Notes: generated by a model not told the origin, from the sequence alone. DNA of 64,000 bases from Arthrobacter sp. MMS18-M83 (GCF_026683955.1 NZ_CP113343.1:3100001-3164000), one strand, 5' to 3'; shown: positions 17,716-27,733, numbered from the stretch's first letter. Made by a program: numbers and translations.

Positions 17716-17747
17716 GGCGGGTGGCACCTGGGGAGGTGCCGCCCGCC
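17716..17747 (+). terminator. Strong GC hairpin after the 58-residue gene
   Basis: Arms GGCGGGTGGCACCT and AGGTGCCGCCCGCC with a short loop. The U-tract is short (ACTTT) on the plus strand and CAAAA (TTTTG on the minus strand) on the other side, so it can serve both the small gene and the convergent DUF2510 gene. Confidence 0.7.
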
Positions 17748-17784
17748 ACTTTGTGTATCTAGAAACGGTGCGTGTTCGGGGAGC

Positions 17785-18486
17785 CTACATCGGTAGGGTG
17801 CTGGCTATGCTCGAAAAGATCACGCCCGCTTTGATGCCCACCACAATGAAGCTCAGTGCAGTGACGCCAATCAATGCCCAGATCGGAGCAAGTCCGCGCT
17901 GCGGTGCAACCTTATGGACGATCACGGACCGACCAACCACGTAGACCCCGGCGCCCAAGAATGCCCATGCCCAGTGGAAGGGGCGCACCACGCCGTCCTT
18001 CTGCAGCTTTTGCCAGTCGAGGTAGGACAGGAGAACGCTGACCCCGTAGATGAGCCAACCCGAAGCGATGAGCAGAAAATATGGAACGCTGAACATCGAG
18101 GTCGGATCGAGGGTTGGTACGCGCCTGGCGCCCACGTACCGCAGGTGGAAGACCGGATTCCAGACGAGCAGGACGATCAACGAGATCACCGGCAGGAGCG
18201 TGACCAACCAAATGAACGGGTTGTAGACCGGGGTCTGCGCGCTGATTTCCGGGCGCGGAGCGGGCCGTGGCGGACCGATGTATTGCCCGGGCTGTGCCGC
18301 TGCCGGCCACGGGGCTCCCGCCGGCGCCGCCTGGCCCGGCGCAGCCTGTGCAGTTCCGGCCTGGCCCGGTGGGTTCCACGCGGTTCCAGTCCAAGCATTA
18401 CCGTCCCACCACCGTAGCTGCCCGGAGCCCGAGGGGTCTGGGTACCAACCTGGAGGAGTCGGCGTGTTGTGCTGGGGGACGGTCAT
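17785..18486 (-). CDS. DUF2510 membrane protein
   Basis: 233 residues. The N-terminus carries the DUF2510 motif PPGWYPDPSGSGQLRWWDG, followed by an Ala/Pro/Gln-rich linker and then four predicted membrane segments (from NPFIWLVTLLPVISLIVLLVW onward, with others near PYFLLIASGWLIYGVSVLL, WAWAFLGAGVYVVG and ALIGVTALSFIVVGI). DUF2510 is a short Trp-rich domain common in actinobacterial envelope proteins; its function is unknown. It stands alone between two strong hairpins or gaps and has no clear operon partner. Confidence 0.75.
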   Translation of the reverse strand: MTVPQHNTPTPPGWYPDPSGSGQLRWWDGNAWTGTAWNPPGQAGTAQAAPGQAAPAGAPWPAAAQPGQYIGPPRPAPRPEISAQTPVYNPFIWLVTLLPVISLIVLLVWNPVFHLRYVGARRVPTLDPTSMFSVPYFLLIASGWLIYGVSVLLSYLDWQKLQKDGVVRPFHWAWAFLGAGVYVVGRSVIVHKVAPQRGLAPIWALIGVTALSFIVVGIKAGVIFSSIASTLPM

Positions 18487-18526
18487 GATGTGCCTCCTGA
18501 TCTACGACCTAATCGAGAGGCTACTC

Positions 18527-19912
18527 CTAACCCCTGATGATTTTCTGTGCGGCGGCTGAATGTTTGGCAATAAGTTCCGGGATGTCCAGCTCCGGGATCT
18601 GTCCGTCCACAACGCGCCACTGGCCGGCCACCATGACGCGGTCGGCGCGATCCGCTGCGCAGAGCAACAATGCCGCGATGGGATCATGGCTGCCGGAGAA
18701 GCGCAGCCCGTCTGGCTTGAACAAGGCAAGGTCTGCCTGCATCCCGGGAGCAATCTGGCCGATGTCGGTGCGGCCCAGCGCTGCCGCCGATCCGCGCGTC
18801 GCCCAGCCGAGGGCGCGCTCCACGGGGATATCCGCACCGTAGCGCAGCCGCTGGAGATACAACGCTTGCCGCGCTTCGAGGATCATGTTGGAGGCGTCGT
18901 TCGACGCCGAGCCGTCCACTCCCAGCCCAACGGGAACCCCGGCGGCCTCGAGTTCCAGCACCCGCGCGGTGCCGGACGCGAGCCGCATGTTCGACGTCGG
19001 GCAGTGCGCGACGGCGGTGCCCGCGGCACCCAACCGGGCGATCTCGTCGTCGTCGAAATGGATGCCGTGGCCAAGCCAAGTGCGCTTTCCGAGCCAGCCG
19101 ACGCTGTCCAGATAATCCACGGTGCGCAGCCCGAACATCTCGCGGCAGAAATCTTCCTCGTCGATGGTTTCGGCGAGGTGGGTGTGTAGCCTGACGTCCA
19201 GCCGTTCGGCCATGGCGGCGCTTTCGGCCATGAGCTCCCGCGTCACCGAGAACGGCGAACAGGGAGCCAATGCAATCTGGATGACCGCGCCGTCTCCCCG
19301 TTCGTGATACTTCCCGATCAGCCGTTCGCTGTCCGAAAGGATCACCTCCGGGCGCTGCACGGTGGACCGCGGCGGCAGGCCGCCGTCGTCCTCGCCCAGC
19401 GTCATCGACCCGCGGGTGAGCGTGGCGCGCATGCCGAGTTCGCGTACGACGCCGGCCTCGACGTCGATCGCGTCCTCAAGTCCCGCGGGAAAGAGGTAGT
19501 GGTGGTCGGCTGCCGTGGTGCAGCCGGACAGCAGGAGTTCTGCGAGCGCAACTTTCACGGCAAGCTCGAGGCTGTCCGGGGTGAGGCGCGCCCACACGGG
19601 GTAGAGGTTCTGCAGCCACGGGAACAGGGGAGCGTTGGCCGCCGGACCCCAGGCGCGCGTGAGCGTTTGGTAGAAGTGGTGGTGCGTGTTGATGAGCCCG
19701 GGCAACAGGACGTGGCTGCGGGCGTCGAAGACTCGATCGCAGGGTGCGGAAGGTTGCTTTCCTGCCGGAACGAGCTCGGCGATTTTCCCGTCGCTGACCA
19801 CGATGCCGCCGCCGGCGTCGAGCCCGTTGGCGGTGAACACTGCGAGAGGCTTCTTGATCCAGAGTCTGGATGGTGTTGGGCCTGCCGGCTGGAAATCGGG
19901 TTTCGGAGACAC
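18527..19912 (-). CDS. Amidohydrolase, 8-oxoguanine deaminase type
   Basis: 461 residues from a GTG at 19912 preceded by AAGGA with a five-base spacer. Further in-frame codons upstream to 20005 have no such site. Metal-site motifs of the cytosine-deaminase-like amidohydrolases are present: LINTHHHFYQTLTR, HTHLAET, GHGIHF and LGVDGSASND. HHHFYQ with CTTAADHHYLFP is typical of 8-oxoguanine deaminases, which turn 8-oxoguanine into urate and ammonia; related members deaminate s-triazines. The context of guanine deaminase, xanthine dehydrogenase and uricase genes supports the purine role. Confidence 0.8.
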   Translation of the reverse strand: MSPKPDFQPAGPTPSRLWIKKPLAVFTANGLDAGGGIVVSDGKIAELVPAGKQPSAPCDRVFDARSHVLLPGLINTHHHFYQTLTRAWGPAANAPLFPWLQNLYPVWARLTPDSLELAVKVALAELLLSGCTTAADHHYLFPAGLEDAIDVEAGVVRELGMRATLTRGSMTLGEDDGGLPPRSTVQRPEVILSDSERLIGKYHERGDGAVIQIALAPCSPFSVTRELMAESAAMAERLDVRLHTHLAETIDEEDFCREMFGLRTVDYLDSVGWLGKRTWLGHGIHFDDDEIARLGAAGTAVAHCPTSNMRLASGTARVLELEAAGVPVGLGVDGSASNDASNMILEARQALYLQRLRYGADIPVERALGWATRGSAAALGRTDIGQIAPGMQADLALFKPDGLRFSGSHDPIAALLLCAADRADRVMVAGQWRVVDGQIPELDIPELIAKHSAAAQKIIRG

Positions 19913-20084
19913 TGGAATCCTTGTCTGGTCGGCGTGGTTGCGTTCCAGCTCAGTGGGTCCTGTCTGCTGATCCAGGTCCCGGCGGGCGTGCCCTGCCGGT
20001 GGCACCCAGCGTAGGACTCCACGCTGAAGCGAGTCAATGTGACCGACGCCCCAACCCGGCCCAGCGCCCGGCCAAACGGCCGAA

Positions 20085-20099
20085 TTTCACATGTCGAAA
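20085..20099. promoter_or_regulatory. Candidate IclR-type operator between the two deaminase genes
   Basis: TTTCACATGTCGAAA fits motif 1 (TTTC, seven bases, GAAA). A half-matching TTCCAGAAAC follows 21 bp on at 20106. It lies in the 389-base divergent gap (19913-20301) between the 8-oxoguanine-type deaminase and guanine deaminase; nothing else of note was seen there. Confidence 0.4.
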
Positions 20100-20301
20100 C
20101 TTTTTTTCCAGAAACTATGGCGCGGCTCACATCTCCGGTGCTAATCTCAATTTGCCAAAGGCGGGCACCCGGACTCCGGGAAGCTATCTACCAGGCGAAA
20201 CCTTCAAAAGCACATGCTGAAGCCTGGTAATCGCAGCACTGGTCTGTCATGTTCAGATGCCTCCCTGGTTACAGGCTTCCTCAGCACTAAGGAAGTCGCA
20301 C

Positions 20302-20796
20302 ATGAGTACCACCGTCACGGCCGAACATTTCTTGGCCACCTCCATTGAGCTGGCAACAGCCAATGTCCTCAACAGCGGCGGGCCGTTCGGCGCCGTCATT
20401 GTCACCGCGGATGGCCGCGCCTTCGAAGGCGTCAACCGGGTCACCGCAACCAACGACCCCACGGCCCACGCCGAGGTCACAGCCATCCGCAATGCCTGCC
20501 GCGAGCTCGGTACCTTCGATCTCAGCGGAGCCACCCTCTACACGAGCTGCGAGCCATGCCCCATGTGCCTGGCCTCGGCTCTCTGGGCGCGCATCGGCAA
20601 CGTGGTTTTCGCAGCAGACCGGCACGACGCCGCCTCCGTTGGCTTCGACGACGCCGTCTTCTACGAGTACTTCGAGAACGAAGACCGGGACAAGCTCATG
20701 CCGGTCACCAAGCTGGAACTGGGCGACCCCCAGGCGCCGGCCATCCTGGAACCGTTCAACACCTGGAACACGCTTGACTCCAGGATTGACTACTAG
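20302..20796 (+). CDS. guaD: Guanine deaminase, CDA-fold type
   Basis: 164 residues from ATG at 20302 with AAGGAAG upstream. Zinc-site motifs of the cytidine-deaminase fold are clear: PTAHAEVTAI (HAE, with the proton-shuttling Glu) and TSCEPCPMCLAS (PCxxC). The C-terminal FYEYFENEDRDKLMPV resembles the Bacillus GuaD lid. It converts guanine to xanthine in the cytoplasm, the substrate of the xanthine dehydrogenase encoded 4 kb downstream. The next gene, a purine permease, starts within a few bases of its stop codon, so the two are probably co-transcribed. Confidence 0.88.
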   Translation: MSTTVTAEHFLATSIELATANVLNSGGPFGAVIVTADGRAFEGVNRVTATNDPTAHAEVTAIRNACRELGTFDLSGATLYTSCEPCPMCLASALWARIGNVVFAADRHDAASVGFDDAVFYEYFENEDRDKLMPVTKLELGDPQAPAILEPFNTWNTLDSRIDY

Positions 20797-20802
20797 GGCC
20801 CG

Positions 20803-22380
20803 GTGGCTGAAATGACAATCCTGGACCCCGCAGATGTGCGAACAGCAACTGAAAAGCAGGCTGCGCCCTTGGGCGCAGGGCAGACAGCGGCAAGCGAAAA
20901 GCACACGGCAACCGGACTGGTGCGGGGCAGCAGCCCCAGGCCACCGGCGTCGAACTCCTTCCTGGATGGTTTCTTCCAGATCACCAAGCGTGGCTCCACG
21001 CTGGCCCGCGAATTCCGCGGCGGCATTGTCACGTTCTTCACGATGGCCTACATCGTCATCCTCAACCCCCTGATCCTGGGCGGTTTCTCTGCCCAGAACG
21101 CACCCACGGACGTGGCCGGCGGCTGGTTGTCGGCAGCGCAGGTGGGGGCCGTCACCGGCCTGACCGCCGGCGTCATGACGGTCCTCTTCGGCCTCATCGC
21201 GAACCTGCCGTTCGGGCTCGCTGCGGGCTTGGGAATCAACTCGTTCCTGGCAGTCGCCGTCATCCATGAAGTCACTTGGCCGGAAGCCATGGGCCTGGTG
21301 GTCATCAACGGCATCCTGATTGTCCTGTTCGGCGCCACGGGTGCGCGGACCGCGATCTTCAAGGCTGTCCCCAAGGAACTCAAGGCCGCCATCACCGTTG
21401 GCATCGGCCTGTTCATCGCCTTCATCGGCTTCGTCGACTCCGGCTTCGTCCGCGCCACAAAAGGTGGACCGCCGGTACAGCTCGGCACGGATGGTTCCAT
21501 CACCTCCATCCCCACGCTTGTATTCATTGTCGGTCTGCTGGTCATGGGGATCCTCGTGGCCCGCAAGATCCAGGGCGGCCTCCTGATCGGAATCGTCGCC
21601 ACCACGGTCCTCGCCGCCGTCGTCGAGGCCGTCATGCACATCGGGCCTGGCAGTGCCGCCAATCCCGGTGGCTGGCACCTCAACACCCCGGTACTGTCCG
21701 GCCAACTGGTTTCCGCCCCGGACTTCAGCCTGGTGGGCCACTTCGACCTCTTCGGTTCGTTCTCGAGGATCGGTGGCCTGGCGGCCACGATGCTGGTGTT
21801 CACCCTGGTGTTCACCAACTTCTTCGACGCCATGGGCACCATGACCGGCCTCGCCAAGAGTGCAGGCGTGGCGTACAAGGACGGGACTTTCCCCAAGCTC
21901 AAGTCGGCCTTCATCGTCGAAGGCCTGGGCGCGGTAGCCGGCGGCGCGACGTCCGGTTCGTCCAACACCGTGTACATCGACTCCGCTGCCGGCATTGGCG
22001 AAGGCGCCCGCACCGGCCTGGCGTCGGTGGTCACTGGACTGCTGTTCCTGGGCTCGATGTTCCTGACCCCGCTCACCAGCGTGGTTCCGCTGGAGGTCGC
22101 AGCCTCGGCGCTGGTGGTGGTGGGAGCCATGATGATGGCGCAGATTCGCGAGATCAAGTTCTCCAAGTTCTCCGTGGCCCTGCCCGCCTTCCTGACCATC
22201 GTCACCATGCCGCTGACATACTCCATCGCCAACGGCATCGGCGTCGGGTTCATCTCCTGGGCCGTGATCCATGCGGCATCGGGGAAGGGCAAGAAGGTCC
22301 ATCCGCTCATGTGGGTGGTGACCGTGGGCTTCCTGATCTACTTTGCCCGCGGGCCGATCAGCGCGCTGATGGGAGCGTAG
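20803..22380 (+). CDS. AzgA-type hypoxanthine/guanine permease (NCS2-related)
   Basis: 525 residues with a hydrophilic N-terminal tail of about 50 residues and about 12 membrane segments. AzgA-like features are REFRGGIVTFFTMAYIVILNP, LPFGLAAGLGINSFLA, FTLVFTNFFDAMGT and GATSGSSNTVYIDSAAGIGEGARTGLASVV. It imports hypoxanthine, guanine or adenine with protons. GTG at 20803 or ATG at 20812 may be the start; neither has a strong ribosome site, which fits coupling to guaD translation just upstream. Confidence 0.87.
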   Translation: MAEMTILDPADVRTATEKQAAPLGAGQTAASEKHTATGLVRGSSPRPPASNSFLDGFFQITKRGSTLAREFRGGIVTFFTMAYIVILNPLILGGFSAQNAPTDVAGGWLSAAQVGAVTGLTAGVMTVLFGLIANLPFGLAAGLGINSFLAVAVIHEVTWPEAMGLVVINGILIVLFGATGARTAIFKAVPKELKAAITVGIGLFIAFIGFVDSGFVRATKGGPPVQLGTDGSITSIPTLVFIVGLLVMGILVARKIQGGLLIGIVATTVLAAVVEAVMHIGPGSAANPGGWHLNTPVLSGQLVSAPDFSLVGHFDLFGSFSRIGGLAATMLVFTLVFTNFFDAMGTMTGLAKSAGVAYKDGTFPKLKSAFIVEGLGAVAGGATSGSSNTVYIDSAAGIGEGARTGLASVVTGLLFLGSMFLTPLTSVVPLEVAASALVVVGAMMMAQIREIKFSKFSVALPAFLTIVTMPLTYSIANGIGVGFISWAVIHAASGKGKKVHPLMWVVTVGFLIYFARGPISALMGA

Positions 22381-22503
22381 CCGGCCATTGAGACGGCGGT
22401 CCGGCCGCAAGTCACCGCAATGAATAGGCGTCCGCCGATCGTCCTCCACCCGCATAGCGCGGACGACGACGGCGGGCGGCGGTGAGGTGCGGCCGCTCCG
22501 CTA

Positions 22504-22541
22504 AGGACCGGGGTGGGAAATGAGAGGCCCACCCCGGTCCT
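22504..22541 (+). terminator. Terminator hairpin after the AzgA permease
   Basis: Arms AGGACCGGGGTGGG and CCCACCCCGGTCCT around a ten-base loop, followed by CTTC. The 291 bases from 22381 to 22671 hold this hairpin and the xdhC leader; no other gene was seen. Confidence 0.75.
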
Positions 22542-22671
22542 CTTCACGCAAAGGGTCGCCTGTTTACCCGAAGCTCTCCTGTACAGACGCAAGGAATGAG
22601 AATATGAGGCAAGATCGCACACTGCCCCGGACGGGTCTCCGGTCCGGGACCTCGGTAAAGGAAGTGTTGCC

Positions 22672-23910
22672 ATGCTGGATTTGATGCCTTCGCTGGGCAC
22701 CTGGCGGCCCGCGGTCTCTGGCGAGCGATGCGCAGTCGCCACCATCGTGGCCGCCGGAGGCTCCGTGCCCCGGCCCCTTGGCACGTCCATGCTGGTTTCC
22801 GAACACGGCGATGTCCTCGGCAGCCTCTCCGGAGGGTGCGTGGAAGGTGCCGTGGTGGAGGCCGCGCTTGAGGCAATGCACGACGGCGGCAGTCGCCTTG
22901 AATCGTTCGGCTACAGCGCCGAGGACGCGTTCGCCGTCGGGCTCACCTGTGGCGGCGAACTCGAAGTCCACATCCAGCCGACCGGGGCAGACGGGTTGGA
23001 CTTGGCTGTCTTGAACGCCGCTGGCGGAGGGTTGAACACCGCGAGCGGCTGGCGGTCCTCCATGGCACTCATCCGAAGGCTCGATGGTGCAGGGGGCGCC
23101 GTCGTCGTTCCTGATCCGGTGGTCTTTTCCGCCGCGGGTTCGCGGGAACTCTCGGACCTCCTTGGCGGGGATGACGCCGTGATCCGCGCGGCCGCAGCCC
23201 AGCTCGAGCCCCTCTTGCGTGGTGGCCGCGCAAGGCTGGTCCGGCTGGCGCCGGCCGAAGGCTGCGGGACCGTACCGGAACCCGAACCAATTACCCTCTT
23301 CGTGGAAAGCCGCTTGCCCGCGGCCCGCATGCTCATCTTTGGCGCCAACGATTTCGGCGCCGCGCTGCTCCCTGCCGGGAAACTCCTGGGCTACAACGTC
23401 ACTTTGTGCGATGCCCGTCCTGCGTTTTCGAGCCAGGGCCGTTTCCTCGCTGCAGACCACCTCGTCACGGATTGGCCGCATCGCTACCTTGCCGCCGAGT
23501 CAGCCGCCGGCCGGATCGATTCCCGCACGGTGGTGTGCGTGCTGACCCACGATCCCAAGTTCGATATTCCCCTGCTGGAAACCGCCCTTGCTTTGGATCT
23601 TGCCTACGTGGGCGCCATGGGTTCCAGGCGCAGCCACCGGCAGCGGATCGACGGACTGTTGGCCAAAGGCACCCAGGCTGAGGCGCTCGAACGGCTTCAT
23701 TCGCCCATTGGGCTGGACCTTGGCGCGGTCACCCCGGCTGAAGTTGCAGTGTCCATTACGGCCGAGATCCTCGCGTCCCGCGCGCCCCAAGCCACGTCCG
23801 GCTGGGGTTCGCTCAAAGACGGCACAGGACCGATCCATCACAGCGCCCCCGAAGCCCGTACCCCCGATCACGGCACTCTCGAACACAGCAAGGTGACCCC
23901 ATGGACATGA
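22672..23910 (+). CDS. xdhC: XdhC/CoxI-family molybdenum hydroxylase maturation factor
   Basis: 412 residues. The N-terminal XdhC/CoxI domain has ATIVAAGGSVPRPLGTSMLVS and LSGGCVEGAVVEAAL; the C-terminal Rossmann-like domain has MLIFGANDFGAALLPAGKLLGYNVTLCD, VCVLTHDPKFDIPLL and YVGAMGSRRSHRQR. XdhC binds the molybdenum cofactor and inserts its sulfurated form into xanthine dehydrogenase. It overlaps the next gene (FAD subunit) by 10 bases, so the xdh genes form one operon. The C-terminal tail after AEILASRAPQ is low complexity. Confidence 0.87.
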   Translation: MLDLMPSLGTWRPAVSGERCAVATIVAAGGSVPRPLGTSMLVSEHGDVLGSLSGGCVEGAVVEAALEAMHDGGSRLESFGYSAEDAFAVGLTCGGELEVHIQPTGADGLDLAVLNAAGGGLNTASGWRSSMALIRRLDGAGGAVVVPDPVVFSAAGSRELSDLLGGDDAVIRAAAAQLEPLLRGGRARLVRLAPAEGCGTVPEPEPITLFVESRLPAARMLIFGANDFGAALLPAGKLLGYNVTLCDARPAFSSQGRFLAADHLVTDWPHRYLAAESAAGRIDSRTVVCVLTHDPKFDIPLLETALALDLAYVGAMGSRRSHRQRIDGLLAKGTQAEALERLHSPIGLDLGAVTPAEVAVSITAEILASRAPQATSGWGSLKDGTGPIHHSAPEARTPDHGTLEHSKVTPWT

Positions 23911-24860
23911 ACACCATCGAGTCCGTGGTTGCCACCACGGATCCAGGCCAGTGGCGCGACGGCGACGCCTGGCTTGCCGGCGGCACTGTCCTGTTCTCCT
24001 ACGGCAGTCCGGTCGGCAGCGAAGAACCGCTCAAGCGCTTGCTCGACCTGGGCCAAGCAGGCTGGCGGTCCGTGACCGTGAGCGACGCCGGCATAGAGCT
24101 TGCCGCCACCTGCACCGTTGCGGAGCTCTACGCACTCCCGGTTTCGGACGCCGTGGCCGGCCGCAACTGGCCCGGTCTTGACGTTTTCCGCCCATGCTGC
24201 GACTCTTTCGTAGCTTCCTTCAAGGTGTGGAACATGTCCACCGTTGGCGGCAATGTGTGCACCTCTCTCCCCGCCGGCCCCATGATTTCGCTGTGCGCCG
24301 GCATGGACGCCACGGCGACAATCCTTGGCCGGCACGGCAGCAGCCGCACTGTCCCGGTGGCGGAGTTCGTCACTGGGGACGGGAAAAACTCCCTGGCACC
24401 TGGTGAGCTCCTCCGCAGTATCCAGCTGCCGGCGTCGGCTCTGTCAGCTCGGGTGGCCTTCCGTCGGCTCTCGCTGAGCAACCTCGGGCGATCGGGGGTA
24501 CTGCTGATCGGAAGGCTCGACGCCGATGGGCGACTGGTCCTCACCGTCACCGCCGCCACCAAACGACCCGTGCAACTGCGGTTCGCCGCCGCGGAGGCGC
24601 CCGACGCAGGCCAGCTGGCCGCCGCCGTCGAGCATTCGATCCCTCCGGAGCTGTACCACGACGATATCCACGGGCTCCCGGAATGGCGGCGGGACATGAC
24701 GTTTCGACTTGCGGAGGAGATCCGCGTGGAACTACTCGACCCGGCTGGACCCGGAGGGCCGTTTACGGTCTCGGGCGACTTCTGGCCACCGCATGCCACC
24801 TCACAACAACCGTCCACCCAGCCCGCTTTGAGGGACACAGCACAGCAGAAGGAGGCCTGA
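23901..24860 (+). CDS. Xanthine dehydrogenase FAD-binding subunit
   Basis: 319 residues. FAD-binding stretches of the CoxM/XdhB family are seen at WLAGGTVLFS (N-terminal loop), WNMSTVGGNVCTSLPAGPM (the TVGGN motif) and VAFRRLSLSNLGRSG. The subunit passes electrons from the iron-sulfur clusters to NAD+ or another acceptor. It lies between xdhC and the fused FeS/molybdopterin subunit and ends three bases before the next start. The residues after about 290 (QQPSTQPALRDTAQQKEA) look like an unstructured tail. Confidence 0.87.
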   Translation: MDMNTIESVVATTDPGQWRDGDAWLAGGTVLFSYGSPVGSEEPLKRLLDLGQAGWRSVTVSDAGIELAATCTVAELYALPVSDAVAGRNWPGLDVFRPCCDSFVASFKVWNMSTVGGNVCTSLPAGPMISLCAGMDATATILGRHGSSRTVPVAEFVTGDGKNSLAPGELLRSIQLPASALSARVAFRRLSLSNLGRSGVLLIGRLDADGRLVLTVTAATKRPVQLRFAAAEAPDAGQLAAAVEHSIPPELYHDDIHGLPEWRRDMTFRLAEEIRVELLDPAGPGGPFTVSGDFWPPHATSQQPSTQPALRDTAQQKEA

Positions 24861-24862
24861 GC

Positions 24863-27666
24863 ATGGCAATAGAGATCAACGGAACCGCCACCGAGGCCGC
24901 ACCCCGCCCGGGCCAGTGCCTGCGGACATTCCTACGCGAACAGGGCAACTTCGGCGTCAAGAAGGGGTGCGACGGCGGCGACTGCGGCGCCTGCACCGTC
25001 CACGTGGACGGCACGCCCGTGCACAGTTGCATCTATCCGGCCTTGCGCGCCGAGGGGCATTCGGTCACTACTATCGAGGGGCTGTCCAGCGGGGGAGATC
25101 TGCATCCTGTGCAACAGCAGTTCCTGGAACACCAGGGCTTCCAATGTGGGTTCTGCACAGCCGGCATGATGATGACCGCCGCTACCTTCGACGACGAACA
25201 GAAGGCCAACCTCCCGCGCAGCCTCAAGGGAAATCTGTGCCGCTGCACCGGTTACCGCTCTATCGCGGACGCTGTGTGCGGCAGTCACACCCACGCTCCC
25301 GACGGCGGCGCGGCGGCTCAATCAAACGCGGGCCAGCTCGGCGACGACGTTCCCGCCCCTGCGGGTCGCGCCGTCGTCACGGGCTCCGCCCGCTACACGC
25401 TCGACGTCCCCGCGGAACAACTCCCCGGACTGCTGCACCTCAAGCTGTTGCGCTCGCCGCACGCGCACGCCCGGATTGTTTCGATCGACACGACGGCGGC
25501 CCTCCAGGTACCGGGAGTCGTTGCGGTGTTCACGCACGAGGACGCGCCGGCTCGGTTGTTCTCGACCGCCCAGCACGAGCTCTACACCGATGATCCCGAC
25601 GACACCCGGGTCCTCGACAACGTGGTGCGATTCATCGGCCAGCGGGTTGCCGCCGTCGTTGCCGAATCGGTGGGCGCAGCCGAAGCCGGGGCGCGGGCCA
25701 TCAAGGTGGAGTACGAACTCCTCGACGCCGTCTTCTCGCCACAAGAGGCGTTGCGGCCCGGCGCCCCCGCGATCCACGGGGAGAAGGACGCGGAGACGGC
25801 CCGGATTTCCCGCCCGCAGAACAACGTCGTGGCAGAGGTCCATTCCGAGCTGGGGAACGTGGAGGCTGGGTTTGCAATGGCCGATTTCATCCATGAAAAC
25901 ACGTACCAGACCCAACGGGTGCAGCATGTCGCGATGGAAACCCATTGCTCCATCGCGTGGCTGGAACCCTCTGAGGAGCCCGGGGAGGACAGGCTGGTGG
26001 TGCGTTCCTCGAGCCAGGTGCCGTTCCTTGCCCGGCGCACCCTGGCCCGAGTGTTCGATCTCCCGGAAGACCGCATCCGCGTGGTCGCTGGTCGGGTTGG
26101 CGGTGGGTTCGGCGGCAAGCAAGAAGTGCTCACCGAGGACCTCGTTGCCATGGCAGCCCTCAAGCTGCGCCGACCGGTGCAGGTGGAGTTCACCCGCACC
26201 GAGCAATTCACCGCCACCACCACGCGCCACCCCTTCACCATCAAGGTCAAGGCCGGGACTACCCGGGACGGGCACCTGACGGCGATGCAGCTGGACGTGG
26301 TCACCAACACGGGCGCGTATGGAAACCACGCGCCCGGAGTGATGTTCCACGGTTGCGGCGAATCCTTGGCCGTCTACAAATGCGCCAACAAGAAGGTGGA
26401 TGCCCAGGCTGTTTACACCAACACTGTCCCGGCTGGCGCCTTCCGCGGCTACGGGCTGAGCCAGATGATCTTCGCGATCGAGTCCACCGTGGACGAGCTC
26501 GCCGTCGGAATCGGCATGGATCCCTTGGAATTCCGCCTCAGGAACATGGTCCGGCCGGGTGATGACATGCTTTCGACGAATCCGGAGCCGGAAGAGGACG
26601 TCTTCTACGGCAGTTACGGCCTGGACCAGTGCGTGGCTTTGGTCCGGGACGCCCTCGAGCGGGGGAGAAGCGCTACCAGGACGCGGGCCTCGACGACCTT
26701 GGCCCGGAGTGGGCCACCGGTGTCGGTTCCGCGCTGTCCATGATCGACACGGTTCCGCCTCGCGGCCACTTCGCCCACACTCGCCTTAGGCTCTTGCCGG
26801 ACGGTACGTTCGACGCCGCCGTCGGGACCGCCGAATTCGGCAACGGCACCACCACGGTCCACGCCCAACTGGCCGCGACCGCGTTGTCCACCGCGGCGTC
26901 GACGGTGGCCGTGCGCCAGTCCGACACGGACCTCGTGGAGCACGATACAGGTGCCTTTGGCTCCGCGGGCACAGTTGTGGCCGGGCAGGCCACTTTGCTC
27001 GCGGCACAGGAGCTGGCCGTCCGGATTCGTGCTGCGGCGGCCGCGTTCGCCGCGGTTCCGGAGGCGGATTGCGTGCTCGAGGACGGTGCGGTGCGCTGCG
27101 GCTCGCAGGTCCTAACGCTCGCCGAGGTGTACGACGCCGCGCAGCAGCAGGGCGCGGAACTCGCCGCAGAGGGCCGCTGGGGTGGAACACCGCGTTCGGT
27201 CGCCTTCAACGTCCACGGATTCCGGGTCGCTGTGAACACCGGAACGGGGGAGCTGCGGATCCTGCAGAGCGTGCAAGCAGCCGATGCCGGCGTCGTGGTC
27301 AATCCGCGGCAGTGCCGCGGCCAGGTGGAAGGCGGAATCGCGCAGGCGCTCGGCGTTGCGCTGTATGAGGAAGTCCGCGTGAACGACGCCGGACGGGTCA
27401 CCACGGACATCCTGCGGCAGTACCACATCCCGTCTTTTGCTGACGTGCCGCGCAGCGAGGTCTACTTCGCGAAAACGAACGATCAGATGGGGCCGCTCGG
27501 TGCGAAGTCCATGAGCGAGAGCCCGTTCAACCCCGTCGCGCCCGCACTGGCCAACGCCATCCGGAACGCTACGGGAGTGAGGTTCGCGGAACTCCCCATC
27601 GCTCGGGACAAGATCTACCTGGCGCTCAAGGACGCCGCCGCCCCCACCCAACTGGCTCGCATTTAA
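24863..27666 (+). CDS. Xanthine dehydrogenase, fused [2Fe-2S] and molybdopterin subunit, with one frame break
   Basis: About 934 residues if one base is restored at the G-run 26661-26665 (five G where six keep the frame). Start at 24863 follows GGAGG. Residues 1-160 bind two [2Fe-2S] clusters: Cys36, 41, 44 and 56, then Cys95, 98, 126 and 128. The rest is the Mo-cofactor domain with GRAVVTGSARYTLD, VAGRVGGGFGGKQE, AGAFRGYGLSQ and, after the break, MGPLGAKSMSESPFNPVAPA with the catalytic Glu. It oxidises hypoxanthine and xanthine to urate. Fusing the small and large subunits while leaving FAD separate is less common than three separate chains. The last codons (PTQLARI) and the stop come from palindromic repeat copy 3. 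Confidence 0.85.
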
Positions 27667-27713
27667 TGCCGTTTTGAGCCCTCATTACGGCATCTACTGC
27701 TAGTCAGTTTGGG
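27647..27713. repeat. Intergenic palindromic repeat, copy 3 of 4, overlapping the xdh stop
   Basis: CCCAACTGGCTCGCA, inner arms around GCCGTTTTG and CATTACGGC, then CTGCTAGTCAGTTTGGG: the same element as at 8049, with several changes. It supplies the last seven codons and the TAA stop of the xanthine dehydrogenase large subunit. Confidence 0.8.
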
Positions 27714-27733
27714 TGGCGGGTCGGCCGGGCCGG

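Noticed and set aside
20287..22455. Very long open frame on the minus strand, antisense to the AzgA permease
   Set aside because: It is the shadow of a high-GC gene: the translation is rich in Gly, Asp, His, Arg and Glu with no recognisable domain, while the plus strand encodes a complete permease.
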